Positions 22,001 to 37,000 of a stretch of DNA of 64,000 bases are shown piece by piece. A model generated the notes under the pieces. It was given only the letters and a program-made list of their open reading frames with translations. It did no database searches and was not told where the DNA came from. The translations under genes and the position numbers were made by a program. The DNA is from Sclerurus mexicanus. Its lineage: Eukaryota > Chordata > Aves > Passeriformes > Furnariidae. Every line of letters begins with the position of its first letter. The first letter of the stretch is position 1. The stretch covers positions 138,094 through 202,093 of the forward strand of contig VWZF01005819.1 in the NCBI GenBank assembly GCA_013396755.1, given 5' to 3'.

Positions 22001-25000
22001 TCGCCGGGGCAGCGGGAGGGGCACGGACCCACCTGGATGTGCGGGTGCCTGGGGCAGGTGGTGCCCCAGACGCGGGCACAGCGCTCCTCCTTCCTGTGCT
22101 CGAAGAACTCGGGGCGGCGGAGCATGGCCACGCGGCGGCCCTGGAAGGCGAGCGCCAGCGCCTCGCAGCCCTGCAGGCGCTGCTTGTCCTCCGAGGACAC
22201 CGGCAGCACGATGGGGACGCTCAGGTTCACCACACCATCTGCCGAGACACGGGCACAGCTTTAGCACCCTCCGGCCGGGGCGGTCGGCAGCCCAGCAGAA
22301 GGAGGTCTGCGTGTTAAGTTTAGGCGTGGGGGGCTGGTTTTTTCAGCACTGCTGACGAATGGCGAGGTCAGTGGAATACAAAACTCCTTATTTTGGGGCC
22401 AGAGATGTCTCCGAGACACCTGGAGCATCTCACTGCTCCCCTGGCTCTTCTCTGTTGGTTGTAAAGTTGATAAATTTAAACGTGCTTGGAAAATGCAACC
22501 CTGCAGCCTCCTCCTGCAGGAGAACCACCCCTGTGGAGGTGGCCCCACTGTGGTGTTCCCTGGAGCACCTCATTCCCTGCGCACCTCCTGGACTGCCTCT
22601 TCCAACAGGGACAACGCCAACCACACTTGTTTTTTGGGTTTTTTTTCCTGGATATCTCTACACTGCTTCTCCTCCTCTGTACCTCTGCTCTGGCCATTTT
22701 TACTGTGTGTATACAGCAAGCCTGTATTTGCCCATGCAGTTTCTTATTTCAGTGTTGTCCCTAAATACATCTCGAAACCATGTTGGTTTTATCCCCACTC
22801 CCCCAGTTTCCCAGCCCTCCACTAAGGTGCTCCCGTGTCTCCTTGGATAGATCCCAGTGCTAATGCAGAAGAATCGGTCCCTCCCATGAGTTTCCAGTCA
22901 CAAACAAATCACCGATTCAATTTGTTCCGATCCGACTGAAATCAGTGTGGGCCATTGAGAATCTTAATTTGAGGATTTGGACTATGATGCAGATTTTTTA
23001 ATCCTTATTAAAATATTTGCATTTACTTCTAATTCACAAGTGGGTATCATTTGCCTGCCAGGCAGCAATTTTCAGGAATAATCAGAACTAGAGTCACGTG
23101 GGATCCAATCAATATCAACTTTGTACATTTAAATCATGTTAACAGTGATCAGTCAATGAAGTCAGCACAGGGAAAAAACAGGCTGGGATAGGAAACCAAC
23201 AAATGCTGCAGAAAGGGAGGATCTCCAGGCTGCATTTCCAAATGGGAGACGGAGATTTAGGAGCAGATCAGCCCAGTGATGGGAATCACAGCATTGCACG
23301 ACTGGGATTTCTGTGCAGGCTGGCTGGCAGGCCACGTTAACTGGCTGCATCATGAACAGGCCCGGTTGTGCCTAGTCTTAATAATTTCCTTTTTTTTATT
23401 CTGTTATAAATCTCAAAAAATTATAGCCCAAAAAAGACCAAGGATCTCAATTGAAGTCATTTGTGTTCAGCCTAAGAGTGGTCACATACATACCAGCTAC
23501 CCTTCGACTCTTTCCTGGGAGAACACAAACACAATTAAGATAATTAACACTCACCTTACAGCAACCATTGCGAGACCCAAAGCATTTAACACCTCAGCCA
23601 AGCACCTCCTGACCACGGGCAGGGCTCCTGGGTTCTCCACGGTGCCACCCCATGCAACAGGGATCACTGGGTCAGGCCCCACGGCACTCCTGCTGATCCT
23701 CCTCTCTTCCCGGTGGCCATGGTGGCCCTACACAAAGCTCCTCTCACCCAGCTGCCGGGATATCCAGGTGGGATTTACCGCCCCAAAGGCTCAGCATTAA
23801 GTCGAACAAGTGCACCAAAACAGGCGCTGGAGCTGCTGGAAACATCACTCACACCCCAGGGCAAAGGGCTGGACTGACGACTCGGGAAGGACCAGCCTCA
23901 AACCACTCTTGGGCAGTGCCACAGCCCAGTCTCAGCACTACAAAGCAGAATCTTCCACCTTTCTGCCTAAAGCTCATCCAAGAGCACCTGGGATGTTCTC
24001 TTCCTGCCCAGATGTCATCCTGTGGGCCTGACCGTGCAGATGCTGAGCTTGGAGACCTCCATGGAGACGAGGCAAACCAGGGACTGGTGCTGATGCCCTC
24101 TGCTACAAAGACCTTGCTCCAAGGAGTTCATCCCCCTGCAAAGCTGTGGTCCCGGCCTTTGTCCCTGACCCCCTGGAGCTCTACAAATCCTGCACATCTG
24201 CCCACAGACCTCAGGGGAGCTCTGCTCAGTGATGCCTCCCCAAAAACAGATGCTCTCTGAGATGAGCCTCTGGCACGCAGCACGGAGCTCTGGAGCAACG
24301 TGGTCACCACAGGGTGCCTCTGCGACCTTGTCAGGTGCAGCAGGCAGCTCAAAGACCACAGATCAGGCTCTGATAACGAGGACGTGCGTCTCTGAGCACT
24401 GTTTGCACCCTGGGAGGAGGTGAAAGGCTACGTGTCTGAGAGCAGAAGCCCCCACACAGACACTCCTCCAGTCCAAAGGGAGCACTCCTGAGCTCTGCCT
24501 CTGCTGCACGGTGACAGGTCCCAGGAACAGCAAGGAACAGGCAAGTCACTGCCCTGCCTGACCAGGGGATCTTCCAGAAGGAAGGCAAGGCTCAAAGGGA
24601 CTTGCCCACCAAGATCCCAGATCCCTGGGGGCAGAGCTCACTACCAGGTCTACAAGTGAGTGTCCTGTGTGCCGGTGAAGCCACAGTGACAGCACCTACA
24701 GCTGAGGAACTGGATGGGAACATCCGTGGCCCACTCTCAGCTGTCATCACCCAAGCACTCCCTGCCTTTTCCAGGGATTAAGCACATGCTGCTAATGGAT
24801 AGAGACATCTGATTTGCTTCAGGTTGGATAAGCGGGAAAATGGGGTGGGGAGGAGCAAAATTAGGCTTTGCTCCCGTCCCCAAGGAACAGGTGCCTTCTC
24901 CTCCCACCTCAAGCTCAGCCTGGCAGCCTCCCAGCTCGCTTGGCTTTGGGTTTGCCTCTGTGTTTACCCCAGAAAAGAGCTACACGAGGGCTCCCGTTTG

Positions 25001-28000
25001 ACCAGCGCCATGCAGGGTGTCCGAGCAGTGAGCCAGGGCCATGCCCACGGCACAGCGCCCTTGGCCACCTTCACGAGCCCCCGTGTTTGGCACGGGAGAG
25101 GAAGGCGGGAGGACACGGCCGAGCACGGAGCTGTTCCGTGGGGCTGCCTGGTGGGGTGAGCGCCCCATCCCACAGCAGCTTCCCGGGCAGCATTCCCATT
25201 CCCATGGGATGTGGGGTCCGTACCGTTGAGCAGGGTGCCGAAGTGGAGCACTTGCAAGTACTCTGCCTCACGCATGAAGCCCGTCAGCGGAGTGGCCCAG
25301 CCTTCGCTCAGCACCTGCACCCACTGCAGATCCAGCTGCAAAACAAACCCAAAGGCCACTCCTGTCACACTCCTGTCACCACTCAGGGGTTGCTTTCCCT
25401 TCCCCTCGGCTGCAACGGTGCCCTTGTTTTGTTTCGCTTCAAGCACAGGGCACTCACAAGGGGCAGAAAGCCACGGGTGGGTTTTTTAAGCCAGGATCAC
25501 ACACTTTGGTAACACAATTTAGAACCAAAAAACCCCAGAATGGTTTGGGTTGGGAGGAAACTTAAAGCCCATCCATTCCACCCCCTGCCATGGGCAGGGA
25601 CACCCTTCCACCAGCCCAGAGTGCTCCAAGCCCCGTCCAATCTGGCCTTGGACACTTCCAGGGATCCAGGGGCAGCCACAGCTTCTCTGGCACTCCCCAC
25701 CTCACAGGGAACAATTTCTTCCCAACATCCAATCTGTCAGTGTGAACCTGTGGGGCTGTATTAACACCACGAAGGGGACTGACTGCCCTGGCTTCAGGGT
25801 GGACACATGGCAGAAAGTGGCTGAGGGTGAGGATCACATCTCAGCTCACCATAAACCACAGCCAGGAAAGGATGTGGCCATCAGAGGAACACAGGCCACT
25901 CTGGAAGCTTCTACCCTTGGAACAGCTAAATAATGACAGGGCCCATGATGGTACCTTAGTGATCTCCACACATGGCAACTTCTCTGCCTCAGCTCGGGCA
26001 CTGCTGAGTTGATTTTCAGGCACAAACAGCTCAAGAACATCCTTAATTGAGCCTTGGGGGACGATGTTCTGAAAGAGAGTGAAGACAGCACTTGTAGGAA
26101 ACACACTGGTTTTCAACCACCAAGAAGTCCACGTCCCCAGGCAGGTTTCCAAAGCTGCCAGTGACAGTGACCTACCTGTGCTTGGAGGAGCTCCACAACC
26201 TGCTGGATACATTCAGACACCGATGCAACGCTGGTTTTCAACACCAGCTCAGGAGCTTCGGGTTTCTCGTATTCCGAGTCAATCCCCGTGAATCCTACAG
26301 ACGATTAAACCCCAAATTAAATTTATTTAGCATAACACTCGGTGCCCTAGAGCCAACAACGCTGTACAAACAACCAGTAGGCACTCAGCCATGCTGGATA
26401 TGACAAGTGACACGTGTGACAGCAAGATTAGGGGAACAGGATCCTCTCGTGCTCTACAAAGAGCCTTTAGAAACCCACCTCTACGTGCGGTGCTGTCACA
26501 ACAAGGTGTCCAAAGCTTTGGAAAGTAAAGGCAGAATAAGATCTCACTCCTCCATACCTTTGATCTCTCCAGCTCTCGCCTTTTTGTACAGGCCCTTCAC
26601 ATCTCTGCTTTCACAGATATTTAAGGGAGCATCTACAAAGATTTCAAAGAAAGGAAGCCCAGCTGCCTCGTGAATTTTCCGTGCGTTTCGACGATCCTGT
26701 CAGAAGAAAGATGGGAAAATCCCGTGTGTCTGAATTGCAGCAAGCGCCTTCCTGCTGCATGATGGTAAATTTATCTCTGTTATAGATTTATTAAATTAAC
26801 ACTAATTTTAACATAGGTTTTTCATCTCCCTTCCCTCCTTTCCTTTAAAGATACTTGAAAAAAAGATTGTAAAAATCTACAAGTTTGATCTGTTTTCAGC
26901 TTTCTCTATCCAAAACCTCAAGATCTTTTTGTTAAGCAGGACAGAGGAAGTTGACTGTGAAACATTATCCGCCCTGCATCAGAACAGCTGGACTTGGTGA
27001 TGTGAGAGCTCTTTTCCAACCTTAACCATCCCGTGCTTCTACGAAAGAAGGAACTGCTTGCATCAGCTTGATAACAGCAGCTACTCGGTCCTCTCAGGAA
27101 GCCAAAACCCACCATCAAATCTTCCTCCAAAAGCGCAGTGACGGCACTAGGACAGGCCACTGCTTGGGTCCCTCTCTTGTGCCTTCTAGGGGGTTAATAG
27201 TAGGAGCCTCTGCAGGGAGATGTTTTAATTCCTCTTAGCTTCCCCCCCAGTTTGTAACACCGAACACATCCAAGGGGGTCCTGTCAAAGGGCCCTCCTCG
27301 AGTCGGCACTGACGGCGCGTGTTTTACACAAGAGGAGAGAGGAAGTGAGACGAAGCTCAGGAAGTTCTCCAGGCCAACCTCCCTGCCCTGAGAGCAGCCC
27401 CGGGGCGCAGAGCAGGGCGAGGGCAGGCTGCGCTGCGGCCAGGGTACCTTTGTGAAGGGAGAAATGAAGCTGGTGATGCAGACGAGCCCCGCGTCGGCGA
27501 AGAGCCGCGCCACCTCCGCGATGCGCCGGATGTTCTCCTCGCGGTCCTCGGCAGAGAAACCCAGGTTCTTGTTCAAGCCGTGCCGGACGTTATCGCCATC
27601 CAGGGAATAGCAAGGGATGCCGTGGGAGACCAGGTACTCTTCCAGAGCAAAGCCAATGGTCGTCTTGCCAGCTCCAGAAAGGCCTGTTGGAGGCAGGGGA
27701 GGGAGGGGCAAATCTGAGGTCAAAAAGTGAGAGCGTAACACAGGACCTCCTGGGACACCGGCAGCAAAACTCCTCTGGCTGAAGTGGCTTTGGGAAGGAA
27801 TGAGGTAGGGAAGTTGGATTCATCTTTTTAGCATGCCCGGATCAATCCTCCTGTGGTGGTTTGAGCCCTGGCTGAACGCCCGGTGTCCCACGACACCTCC
27901 TCACTCATGCCATGAGAGAAGCTGCTACATCCCAACATCTGGAGGGGTCCAACCCAGCAGTGCTGCAAAAGCACCCCTTGCTGGGCCGTGGTGGGACAAA

Positions 28001-31000
28001 TAGGCACCAGTAAGCAGGGGAAGTTGGAAAGGGTGCTGTTGCCTGTAGGTCTCTCAGCGTTTTCCTTTTCCTCCCTCTGTTCCCACTGTCGAGAGTCAAC
28101 TGCTCTCCCAGCCTGAACCCAAGGGAAGGCTCCTGCCACAACCCTGTGGGGTGGGACAGGCTCCAGCAGCAATGGCCCCTCTGCATCCCCCGCAGACACT
28201 CCTTCTCCAGGTGCACATGTCAAAGAATAATCACCAGTCAGAGAAGCTCAGACCCTTCAGACCTGAGATTTTTGAGTGATATTGGAAAGAGAAGGAAACT
28301 GGAGAGAAGAACGAAACAGGACTGTGTTTCAATCCAACACCCACCACCTCAGCTGACAGGAAGGCAAACCAGAATGGCTTTACAAACCCTTCCAAGCACG
28401 TCCTTCAACATCCTCCATCAGGCAAAGAAAATGCCAATATTTAACAAGCAAAGGAACAACTGGACAAGTGGCAAAACACAGAGTTGTCTAAATATTGGGA
28501 GATGAGAAATGCAATTGTTATTTCCAGCAGCCCCTAATCCCCAGACAATGAGTTTATATTTCAAAGCACAAGAGAAGGGCAACAAAACAAGTGCAAGGAA
28601 TTGCTTCCAGTGTGACGGGCTGGGAGTATTTATCCTCCAGCCAAGGAGACTGCCATGTGCTGCCTTAAACACAGCAAACCTACGTGTCCCAATAAACTTC
28701 CCACCGCCCCTGAACGAAAACATCCGCATTTTGGACAACCCTGGGCACGTTCCACTGCCAAGGACCGGCTGGATCTGAGCCAAGGCTTCCTCAGCTACAC
28801 ACTTGGGAACAACAAGTACTCCCTTCTGGCCTCTGACGTGTTCAAAGGAGCCTGATAACAGCTGGGAAATTCATAAAAACATCAGTTCTGGGCAGCAGCT
28901 GCCAGGGAGAACATCTTGCTGCGCCAGCACCGCGTGTCTGCGTTTCCCACGTGTGAATGTTTTGCAATTGCCTGTTCGCAAGGAATGCCGACGTTTCCAA
29001 GGCTCCCAAATGCCCATCCCCGAGCCACGCTCATGCGGGGAGTTGCACAGGTGAAGCCACGCTCTCACACCCAGACGAAAATACCTGTGAGCCAAACGGT
29101 GCAGCCTCGAAATCCTCCTCTGGTACCGACAACTTGCCCTCTCTTACTCCTGCTCACGTGGTGGGCTTGGTAAACCACGTTGGTTGACCCCTGGTGAAAA
29201 CAAAGCAAAACACTTCTGTACTGAGAGCACCAGAGAAAATCTCCGCTGAGAGAAACACAAATTCATTAAGGAGCTTTGGTGTAAGTTGGATTTCTGTCTC
29301 AGCAGCACGGGCTGATTTTTTTGAAGAGTCCCTGCCCGTGCCCAGAGTGCTCCTGGTGGCTGTGCCTTGGTGCCAACGCCTTGGTGCCCGTGCCAGGTGA
29401 GTGATCCACCCACAGGCAGGCAGGGGAGGGAGGACACAGAGTCTGAGTACAGACACACCCCCCCGCCTTTTCCATGTTTTACAACGCAGACAGCCTCAGC
29501 TGATTATTTTAATTGTGCTTGGAAAACCAGGGCAGCTTCAGGTGCTCCTTCACTTGCTGTGTTTAACATCAGGCAGCAGTTAATCAGTGGGGCGGGAGAC
29601 GGTGACACGGCAACACCAGGGAACACGCCGGGATGGAAGGCAGAGGAAACAACACCCGAGGTGCTTGTGTGCTCTTCCCAGAGCAAACAGGGGACTGGCA
29701 CAATGCTGAGCCCTGGGCCTGAGTTTTGGTGCCTCCTGATGTTGCCCATCCCAGCCCCTCTGCTGGGATGCAGAGGAGACAGCCTGTCTGCGCCCTGCAG
29801 CTCCAGCAACGGCAGCTCAGCAAAGGATTCTGCACATAAAGTCCCTGCAAGACCTTATTCAATGCATGGGTTATGGTTCCAACCAAGGAATCCAAAGGAA
29901 GGTAGCAGGAGGGAATGAGAATACAAATATACCCTGGAGAAGTATATATATTGCAGAAGGAAATGTTGTGTGGAGACCTCACAGCACCTTCAGTATCTGA
30001 AGGGACTACAAGGAAGCCAGAGAGGGATGGTTGATCAGGACCTGGAGTGCCAGGACAAGGGGAATGGCTTCCCACTGCCAGAGGGCAGGGATAGGTGGGA
30101 TATTGGGAAGGAATTCTTCCCTGGGAGGGTGGGCAGAGAAGCTGTGGCTGCCCCTGGATCCCTGGAAGTGTCCAAGGCCAAACAGAGCTTGGAGCAGGCC
30201 CAGAGTGGAAAGTGTCCCCATGGCAGTGGGTTGGAACAACATGAGTTTAAAGGTCCCTTCCAACACAAACCATTCTGCGCTTCTGTGAAAAACCCCAAAC
30301 ACCCCTGGGCCTGACCCTGAAAAAGTGAGTGAACACTACACATCCTGCGACTCAGAGAATACGAGATAAGTAGCTCAAGGTTTGGTGTTTGTGGTTTGTT
30401 CTGTTTTGTTGTTTCTTGTGGGGTTTTTTGCAGTGGGGTTGTCAAAAGCTTGAACCTTCTGAGCTTGTAAAGGTGAGACAGTACCAATGTTTAATTTTCA
30501 CCCTTCCCTGGGGTTCGGGCTTCAGCAGCAAGACCAAATGAGCGCACACAGAAGATCCAGCTGACAAAAACAATCCCTTCTCCCGGGGCACACGGGTGTG
30601 TTACTGCTGTGTTTACTCCTGGCTGAGCTGTATCACCTGGTCAAGGAGCCTCAGCAGAGCACAAGAGCCCAAACTCCCCTTCCCAAGGGGAGTCCCCACA
30701 GCCCTGCAGCCAAACCTGCAACACCCACCTCCCTCCAGAGAACACAAAACTGGCGCTGGGCAATGTGTTTGCAAACCACAAGGGACAAGGCCGATATTTC
30801 TGCGTGGAGAAATGAACCTGCATGCTTCAAACCTCTCTTTTGCACCAGCAGGGACCCCAGCCTTTGCAAAATGTTGATGTGCTGGCTCTGTCCCGCAGGA
30901 GATGAGCCACGACACCGATGCCGTGCGTGCCTCGGGAAGGTGCAGGACCTAACACGTTCCTATGGGGCTGACGTAAGGAGATTGCTATAAGTACATGTTG

Positions 31001-34000
31001 CTCTGCCACAAGTCTCTGCTGTGAGTGCATCTCAGAGCTGGTATTTTGCACACTGGCATCTTTTGGGAGCTTGGGGAAGCATCACTGAGGGCATTTGTGC
31101 AATTCAGCAACACTGTCAGAGCTCCCCTTCCTGCCGGGAGCTCCACGTGATACCAAACCCTCAGATTTTCTGCTCTGTTAATAAACTTTCTGGGAAACTT
31201 TTCCTAACCTTGAGCAACTGGATGGCTGTGCTGGAGGCTTTTGCTTGGCTGGGAATGGGCTGTTCAGGGAGAAACATGGACTTTCCACCTCGTTACCCAG
31301 CAGCCCAGACGTGGCTTGGGAAGCCAGAGCTGAAACAAGATGGAAGGGAGTGAAGGCAGCAGGAAAAACAAACAACAGTGGCCTGAGAGCAAACCCTGGA
31401 GGGATTTCATCTCAGAAGACCATGTCCTGCAAGATGGTTGGGAGACAGACAGAAGAGGTGGACAGGGTTTAATCAGATGCAGGGCTGTCCTGCTGATTTA
31501 TTCTCGAGGTTTTCACCTCCTCATCATAAAATCAAACTATTTAAACAAATAATTCAATCATCATTGCAACACTTACGCCTGGATTTTGGGTCCTACAGCG
31601 GGGACAATTTAGGGACACTGGTCAGCATGTCTTGGAATAGTCTAGATCACGGAAGTGAGGTTTGGGAGAGGAACTTCTTACCTATAATTCAGCCCCAAAC
31701 AGGGCTCCAAGCCAGGCAATAAATGACCCAGCAGCACCTCCAAAGAAGAGCCATGCAGGCTCTGCCACACAGATGGTTAAAGAGGACACTGCCACGCTGT
31801 TTGGCCCTGTCTGGATGATCTCAGTGCTCAGCCCACCCTGTCTTAGCTCATCCAGGAAATTGGAAAAAAAAATAAAGAAGACATTGCTCCAAACCCTGTA
31901 CTGAGGCTGCAGCAGACCAAGAAACCAAACAGGAACTCTGCTTTTGGTCCCCCTTCCTACTGACCCCTTTCCTGAGGTTGGCAAACTGGGAGACACCGAG
32001 ACCTCAGGTCTTTAAGATGAGCTACCTGCCAAGTTCCTCCTCACCTGGTTTCCAAAGAAAACAAGCTTTTCATCACCCATCCTGATGGGACAAGAGGCTC
32101 CCCTGCTTTGTGAAAGCAGCAGGCAGAGGCAGGAGGTGTCTTCCTAGTGCTCCTCCCGAATAAAGAGACAAGAGAGTCTTCCTGGAAATCAGGAAACATC
32201 AGTGTCCTCTGCTCTGAGCTGCTGCTGCACACTGTCCAAAGAAGTGACCTCAGCTCTTCCTGAAGCATTTGGCCCTGGAAGGGAGTAGCTGTGCTTGCCC
32301 ACAAAGGTCGTGTGTGACTATTCCCAGGAGATGTGTTGTCAGGGAGCACCTTCTCTCTCACCTGACAGCGAAAAGCACGAGGTCTGAGGCACCACCCCCA
32401 GCCATTGCTGATGTTTGTTGGGAGCAGAGCCACTGCATGAAGAAGAGAAAACGCTCCAGACAAGCAACATTTACAATCAGAGAACTGTAGAATCATTAGG
32501 GTTGGAAAAGGATGGATCATTAGGGTTGGAAAGGGATGGAAAAAGCCTTTAGGATTACCAAATCCAACCTCAAGCCAGCAGCACTACTGGGTTCCCTACT
32601 AAACCACATCCACACGTTTTTTGAACGCTTCCAGGAATGGTGACTCCACCACTTCCCTGGGCAGCCCATTCCAATGCTTTTCAATGCTTTCCATGGAAAA
32701 AAAATTTCCTAGTATTCAAACTAAACCTCCCCTGGTGCAACTTGAGGCTGTTTCCCCTTGTTCCCTGGGAGCAGAGCCCGACCCCCCCAGCTCCCCCCTC
32801 CTGGCAGGGACTTGCAGAGCCACAAGGTCCCCCCTGAGCCTCCTTTGCTCCAGGCTCAGCCCCCCCAGCTCCCTCAGCTGCTCCTGCTGCTCCAGCCCCA
32901 TCCGCAGCTTTGTTGACCTTTTGGGTTTAGGTTATTCCGACAAATTATATGGATGTTTTGCCATCTTCCCACTAGAAATTCAGGTTCCTCAGGACACAAA
33001 GCAGCACCTGCTCCTGCCCCCACACCCCCACTTCTTTAACCAGCACCTGCACCATGAACGGGGCCAGGGTGAGAACCGGGTGTGAGTGGCACGTGCCACA
33101 GCTGAGGGGTGGAAACGAAGGAGGAGAGATGGGAGCTGAGCAGGACACCCCAGAGACCCCCTAAGTGCACACAGCACCCTCAGGCCACCCACAGAAGGCA
33201 GAGCTCTCTGACAGTGGCAGGTCTGTCATTGCCACAAGGTCCTCCTCGTGCCCTTAATCGACTTCCCTCTCTGTGCCCGCTGGAGCTGGCACAGGCAGGG
33301 CACTGGAAGGTGTCCAAGAGCCACAGCTCATGGCAGGCTGCAGCAACACCCCACTCTGGAGAGGGACTCCCTCCTGAAGACACGGATGGGCCCGAGAACA
33401 AAGCCAGTGGAGAAGGGCTCTTAAGGGCACGTTAGTCACACCTCCAGCATCCAGCTGGGAGCTGGCAGCACTCAGGGCTCCGGGGAAACCCTGACCCGAC
33501 AGCCAGGGGAGGGTGAGGACTCCCCCAGCTGCGTTTTTATTTATAGGGTAGCCCACATCGCTAGCATTGTGATTCACTTCTTTCCAGTCAAGCATTTCAT
33601 ACACACCCTATTTCGGTCCTGCAGCCTGGACGTGTCTCCAGGAAGGAAAAATAAAATCCAAATAAAAACAGAGGCTTTCCAAATGTTTTCAGCTGATCGC
33701 TTTGCCAGTAGTAAAACAGGCTTTTGAAAGGATAAAATGATCGAGCAAGCTTTTGCTTGGTGGGATTGTTGGGGTGCCCTGTGCAGGGCCAGCAGTTGGA
33801 CTCCATGCTCCTTGGGGGTCCCTTCCAGCTCAGGAGATCCTGTGACTCCAGGAGTTTGAAGTCAAACACTTGCTTAAACATCCAGAGACAGATCTAAATT
33901 GTTTAAAATCCCCTGCCAAGTTCTGCCATCTCAAATGAAAAAAAAAACCCCAAATTTAACAACTCTTCTGTCCTGTGGGTTGGATTTGAAGCATAAAAAT

Positions 34001-37000
34001 TAAGTTTATCAAATGCTTTCTTAAAAATTAATTTCTTCTACCAGGGCAACTCCCACGGGTGCTCTGGCAAAAGGGTGATACTGGGTCCATCAGCAACCAC
34101 GGGGGAAAAACCTCCTATAAAAGACATTTGTTGAAGAAGAGCAAAATGATTACAGTCAGTAGAAAAGGAGGAGAGGAAAGGGGTGGGGGTTTGCCCGTGG
34201 AAGCAAAGATTTCATTATGATCATACTGAAGATGGAGAAGCCTCAGGGTCTCTTAAGTCCCAGTTTAGCTCTTGTAGCCCTAAACCTATGGATTTTCACA
34301 AATATTCATTTAATGAGCTAACGCTTCAAAATCAACCCCACTCTTTCCCAGGGGAAAACCCCACCAGGATGGAGTTACCCTGGAAATTTTGCCCCTTTAA
34401 CCTCCCATGACACAGGCCCAGACGGGGAAGTGGGACCTTTTGCTGTGGCACCACCTTCCTGCTTCCCATCCTGGTGATCCTGCAATGCCACCCACCTTCC
34501 TGCTTCCCATCCTGGTGATCCTGCAATGCCACCCACCTTCCTGCTTCCCATCCTGGTGATCCTGCAGTGCCACCCACCTTCCTGCTTCCCATCCTGGTGA
34601 TCCTGCAGTGCCATCCACCTTCCTGCTTCCCATCCTGGTGATCCTGCAATGCCACCCACCTTCCTGCTTCCCATCCTGGTGATCCTGCAGTGCCACCCAC
34701 CTTACTGCTTCCCATCCTGGTGCTCCTATCGTGCCATCCACCTTCCTGCTTCCCATCCTGGAGATCCTGCAGTGCCACCCACCTTCCTGCTTCCCATCCT
34801 GGAGATCCTGCAGTGCCACCCACCTTCCTGCTTCCCATCCTGGTGATCCTATCGTGCCATCCACCTTCCTGTCCCTATGCTGGTGCCCCCCCTCTTCCCT
34901 GCACATGGGATGCATCTCCTCTCCCACCACCTGGACCTGAGCAGGAATAACATCGTGTTTTCCCACCAGACTGAGCTGGGCACACCGGGATGTGCCCCCA
35001 GACACCCTGCTGAGGCTGAGGGGTTGCCAGCATTCCCCAGCCCGGCCCGGATGCAGGACTGGGCTCCTTTCTTTGGCCAGCAGACCTCGCTTGCTCCTTG
35101 GCAGCCGCCCCCTTTGACGCCTGTTCCTTTTGGCCTCACCTCAGCCTCTGGGCCCTGCCAGGAAGGTAACACAGGAGACCTTCAGGAGAGCAGCAGAGCC
35201 ATCCCAGTTCCCCAAAACAAGCAGCCTTTCAGCTTGGAGACAGACGGCTGGACATGCCAAATGTCGCTACCACACGGGATTTTCAAGCTGCTGTCAAGCT
35301 GAAGTGGGTTTTTTCCTTAAGCCACAAGAATTTTTGAGCTCTTGGCAAGACCTTGTTTTTTGATGGCTGCTCAAATATTTGTCTCTTGGTATAGATTTGC
35401 ACTGTTTGGATCACTACAATCATGTTTTACACAACCCTGGCACAACAACAAAAATGGAGAAAAAACCCCCATCAACAAAATCAGGCTCATGTTCCAGTAA
35501 CTTTGTAAAAATCAGATGGTGATTTCTACTCTGAGTCCAGATCAGCAGGTTGGGCACTAAAATCTGCCTTTCTGAAGGCTCCCAGCTCAGGCGTTTCCTT
35601 ATCTTGGAATTAGATGATGTCACTACTCTAATTTCCTCACAGAAAAACCAGTGAGTCATCCTGTGCTCCTGCATTTTCGGGATGAATTTGCAAGGCCAGG
35701 CCAGATGTTAGAAAAAGAATCTTCCCCTTTTCATTCCTGGAAGCCCAAGGCACAGCTGCAGGGGCAATAAATATTTGACAAACAAGGCATCTCGTCAGCT
35801 GCTGACAAAAATAGCAATTTAAACATGAAATCCCTCCATGGCTGCCCAGTTTTTAATATTCAGAGCAGTTCTGCTGAGTGATCTCCCCCAGGTGAACCCT
35901 TCTGAGCAGTTGGGCTCCTGCTCATTTTGCAGACAGTAGGTTTGACGTTGCAGAGGGAGAACTGCCTTGCTTTGGTGCCTGGGGTCTGCCACAAAGCTGC
36001 TCTGGATCGTGCCAAGGCCACAGGACCACCCTCAATGCCAAAATCTTGCAAAAAGAGGGAACACAAACATTATACAGATAATTTTGGGGATTGAACGCTC
36101 ATAGAAAGCGATAAAGCACATCTACTTAACCTCCCAGAAAGCCAAAAAGAAGGGAGTTAGATGACCAGAAGGCAGATGACGAGTTACAAACCACAGAGAT
36201 GGCTGGCAAATCCAGCTGTGCCCAGAGCCACGACCGACAGCCCTGAGCTCCCCTGCGAGGAGCAGCTGCCTCTGCCTGGGAAATGTTGCACCAAAGCTCC
36301 AGTCCCCTGGCAGGAAAACCCACCCAGAACACATGGCTGTGCCTCTCTGTCTTCTTCTGGAGGAAAACACCCCGTTATGGAAATAGTGAACCGAGGATCA
36401 GTCCCTCGCACTCCACGGACAAGAGGAAAGGAGGACAAAGGTGCAGATTTTGACTACACATTAACTTCGGTATCAAAAAAGTTTCCAGGTAGGAGTTGCA
36501 TCCACACACAATCGATTTTTAACTTGGCTATGAGATTGAGGGATTTAATTAATGGGTTGTGGTTCTCTCTGGTAAATACACCGCTGTACGTGTCCCACCT
36601 CCTACTGTGGCAGGACAGGCACCCTCTCCCTGGAAACACGCCAGGGCTCCCGCTCCACGTACCACGCAAGGAAAGCTTCCAGCAGTGCCAGGGCACCGTC
36701 GGCTGAGCTAAACTGGGAGTCACAACCAGGAACACAAGCTCTGCTGATCGCAGATGGTGTGTGAGTCCAGGGGGTCCTCCAGCCAACATGCCTGTTGCAT
36801 GCAAACCACCCCCTTGGCAGCTCCAGGAAACGGTGTGACAAACCAGGACAGTCCTTAGGTCACCTGTAAAAGCTGAACGGGCTCTGCTTCGACACAGAAC
36901 ACGGCGAGGCACATTCAGCAGCTCTGTGTCCCCAAGAGCTCAGCTTGCAATAGGTTTTCCAAGCTGGAGGCCAACACCCACCCATGGCTATGAGCAGGCA

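Noticed and set aside
21254..22267. 337-codon - strand ORF
   Set aside because: It reads PAPSS2 exon 9 through the intron and across exon 8 in other frames; correct splicing explains the coding parts.
34332..35005. Long - strand ORFs of repeated GSRKVGG/WHCRITR peptides
   Set aside because: Frame products of the 41-bp minisatellite; the same peptides recur in different frames.
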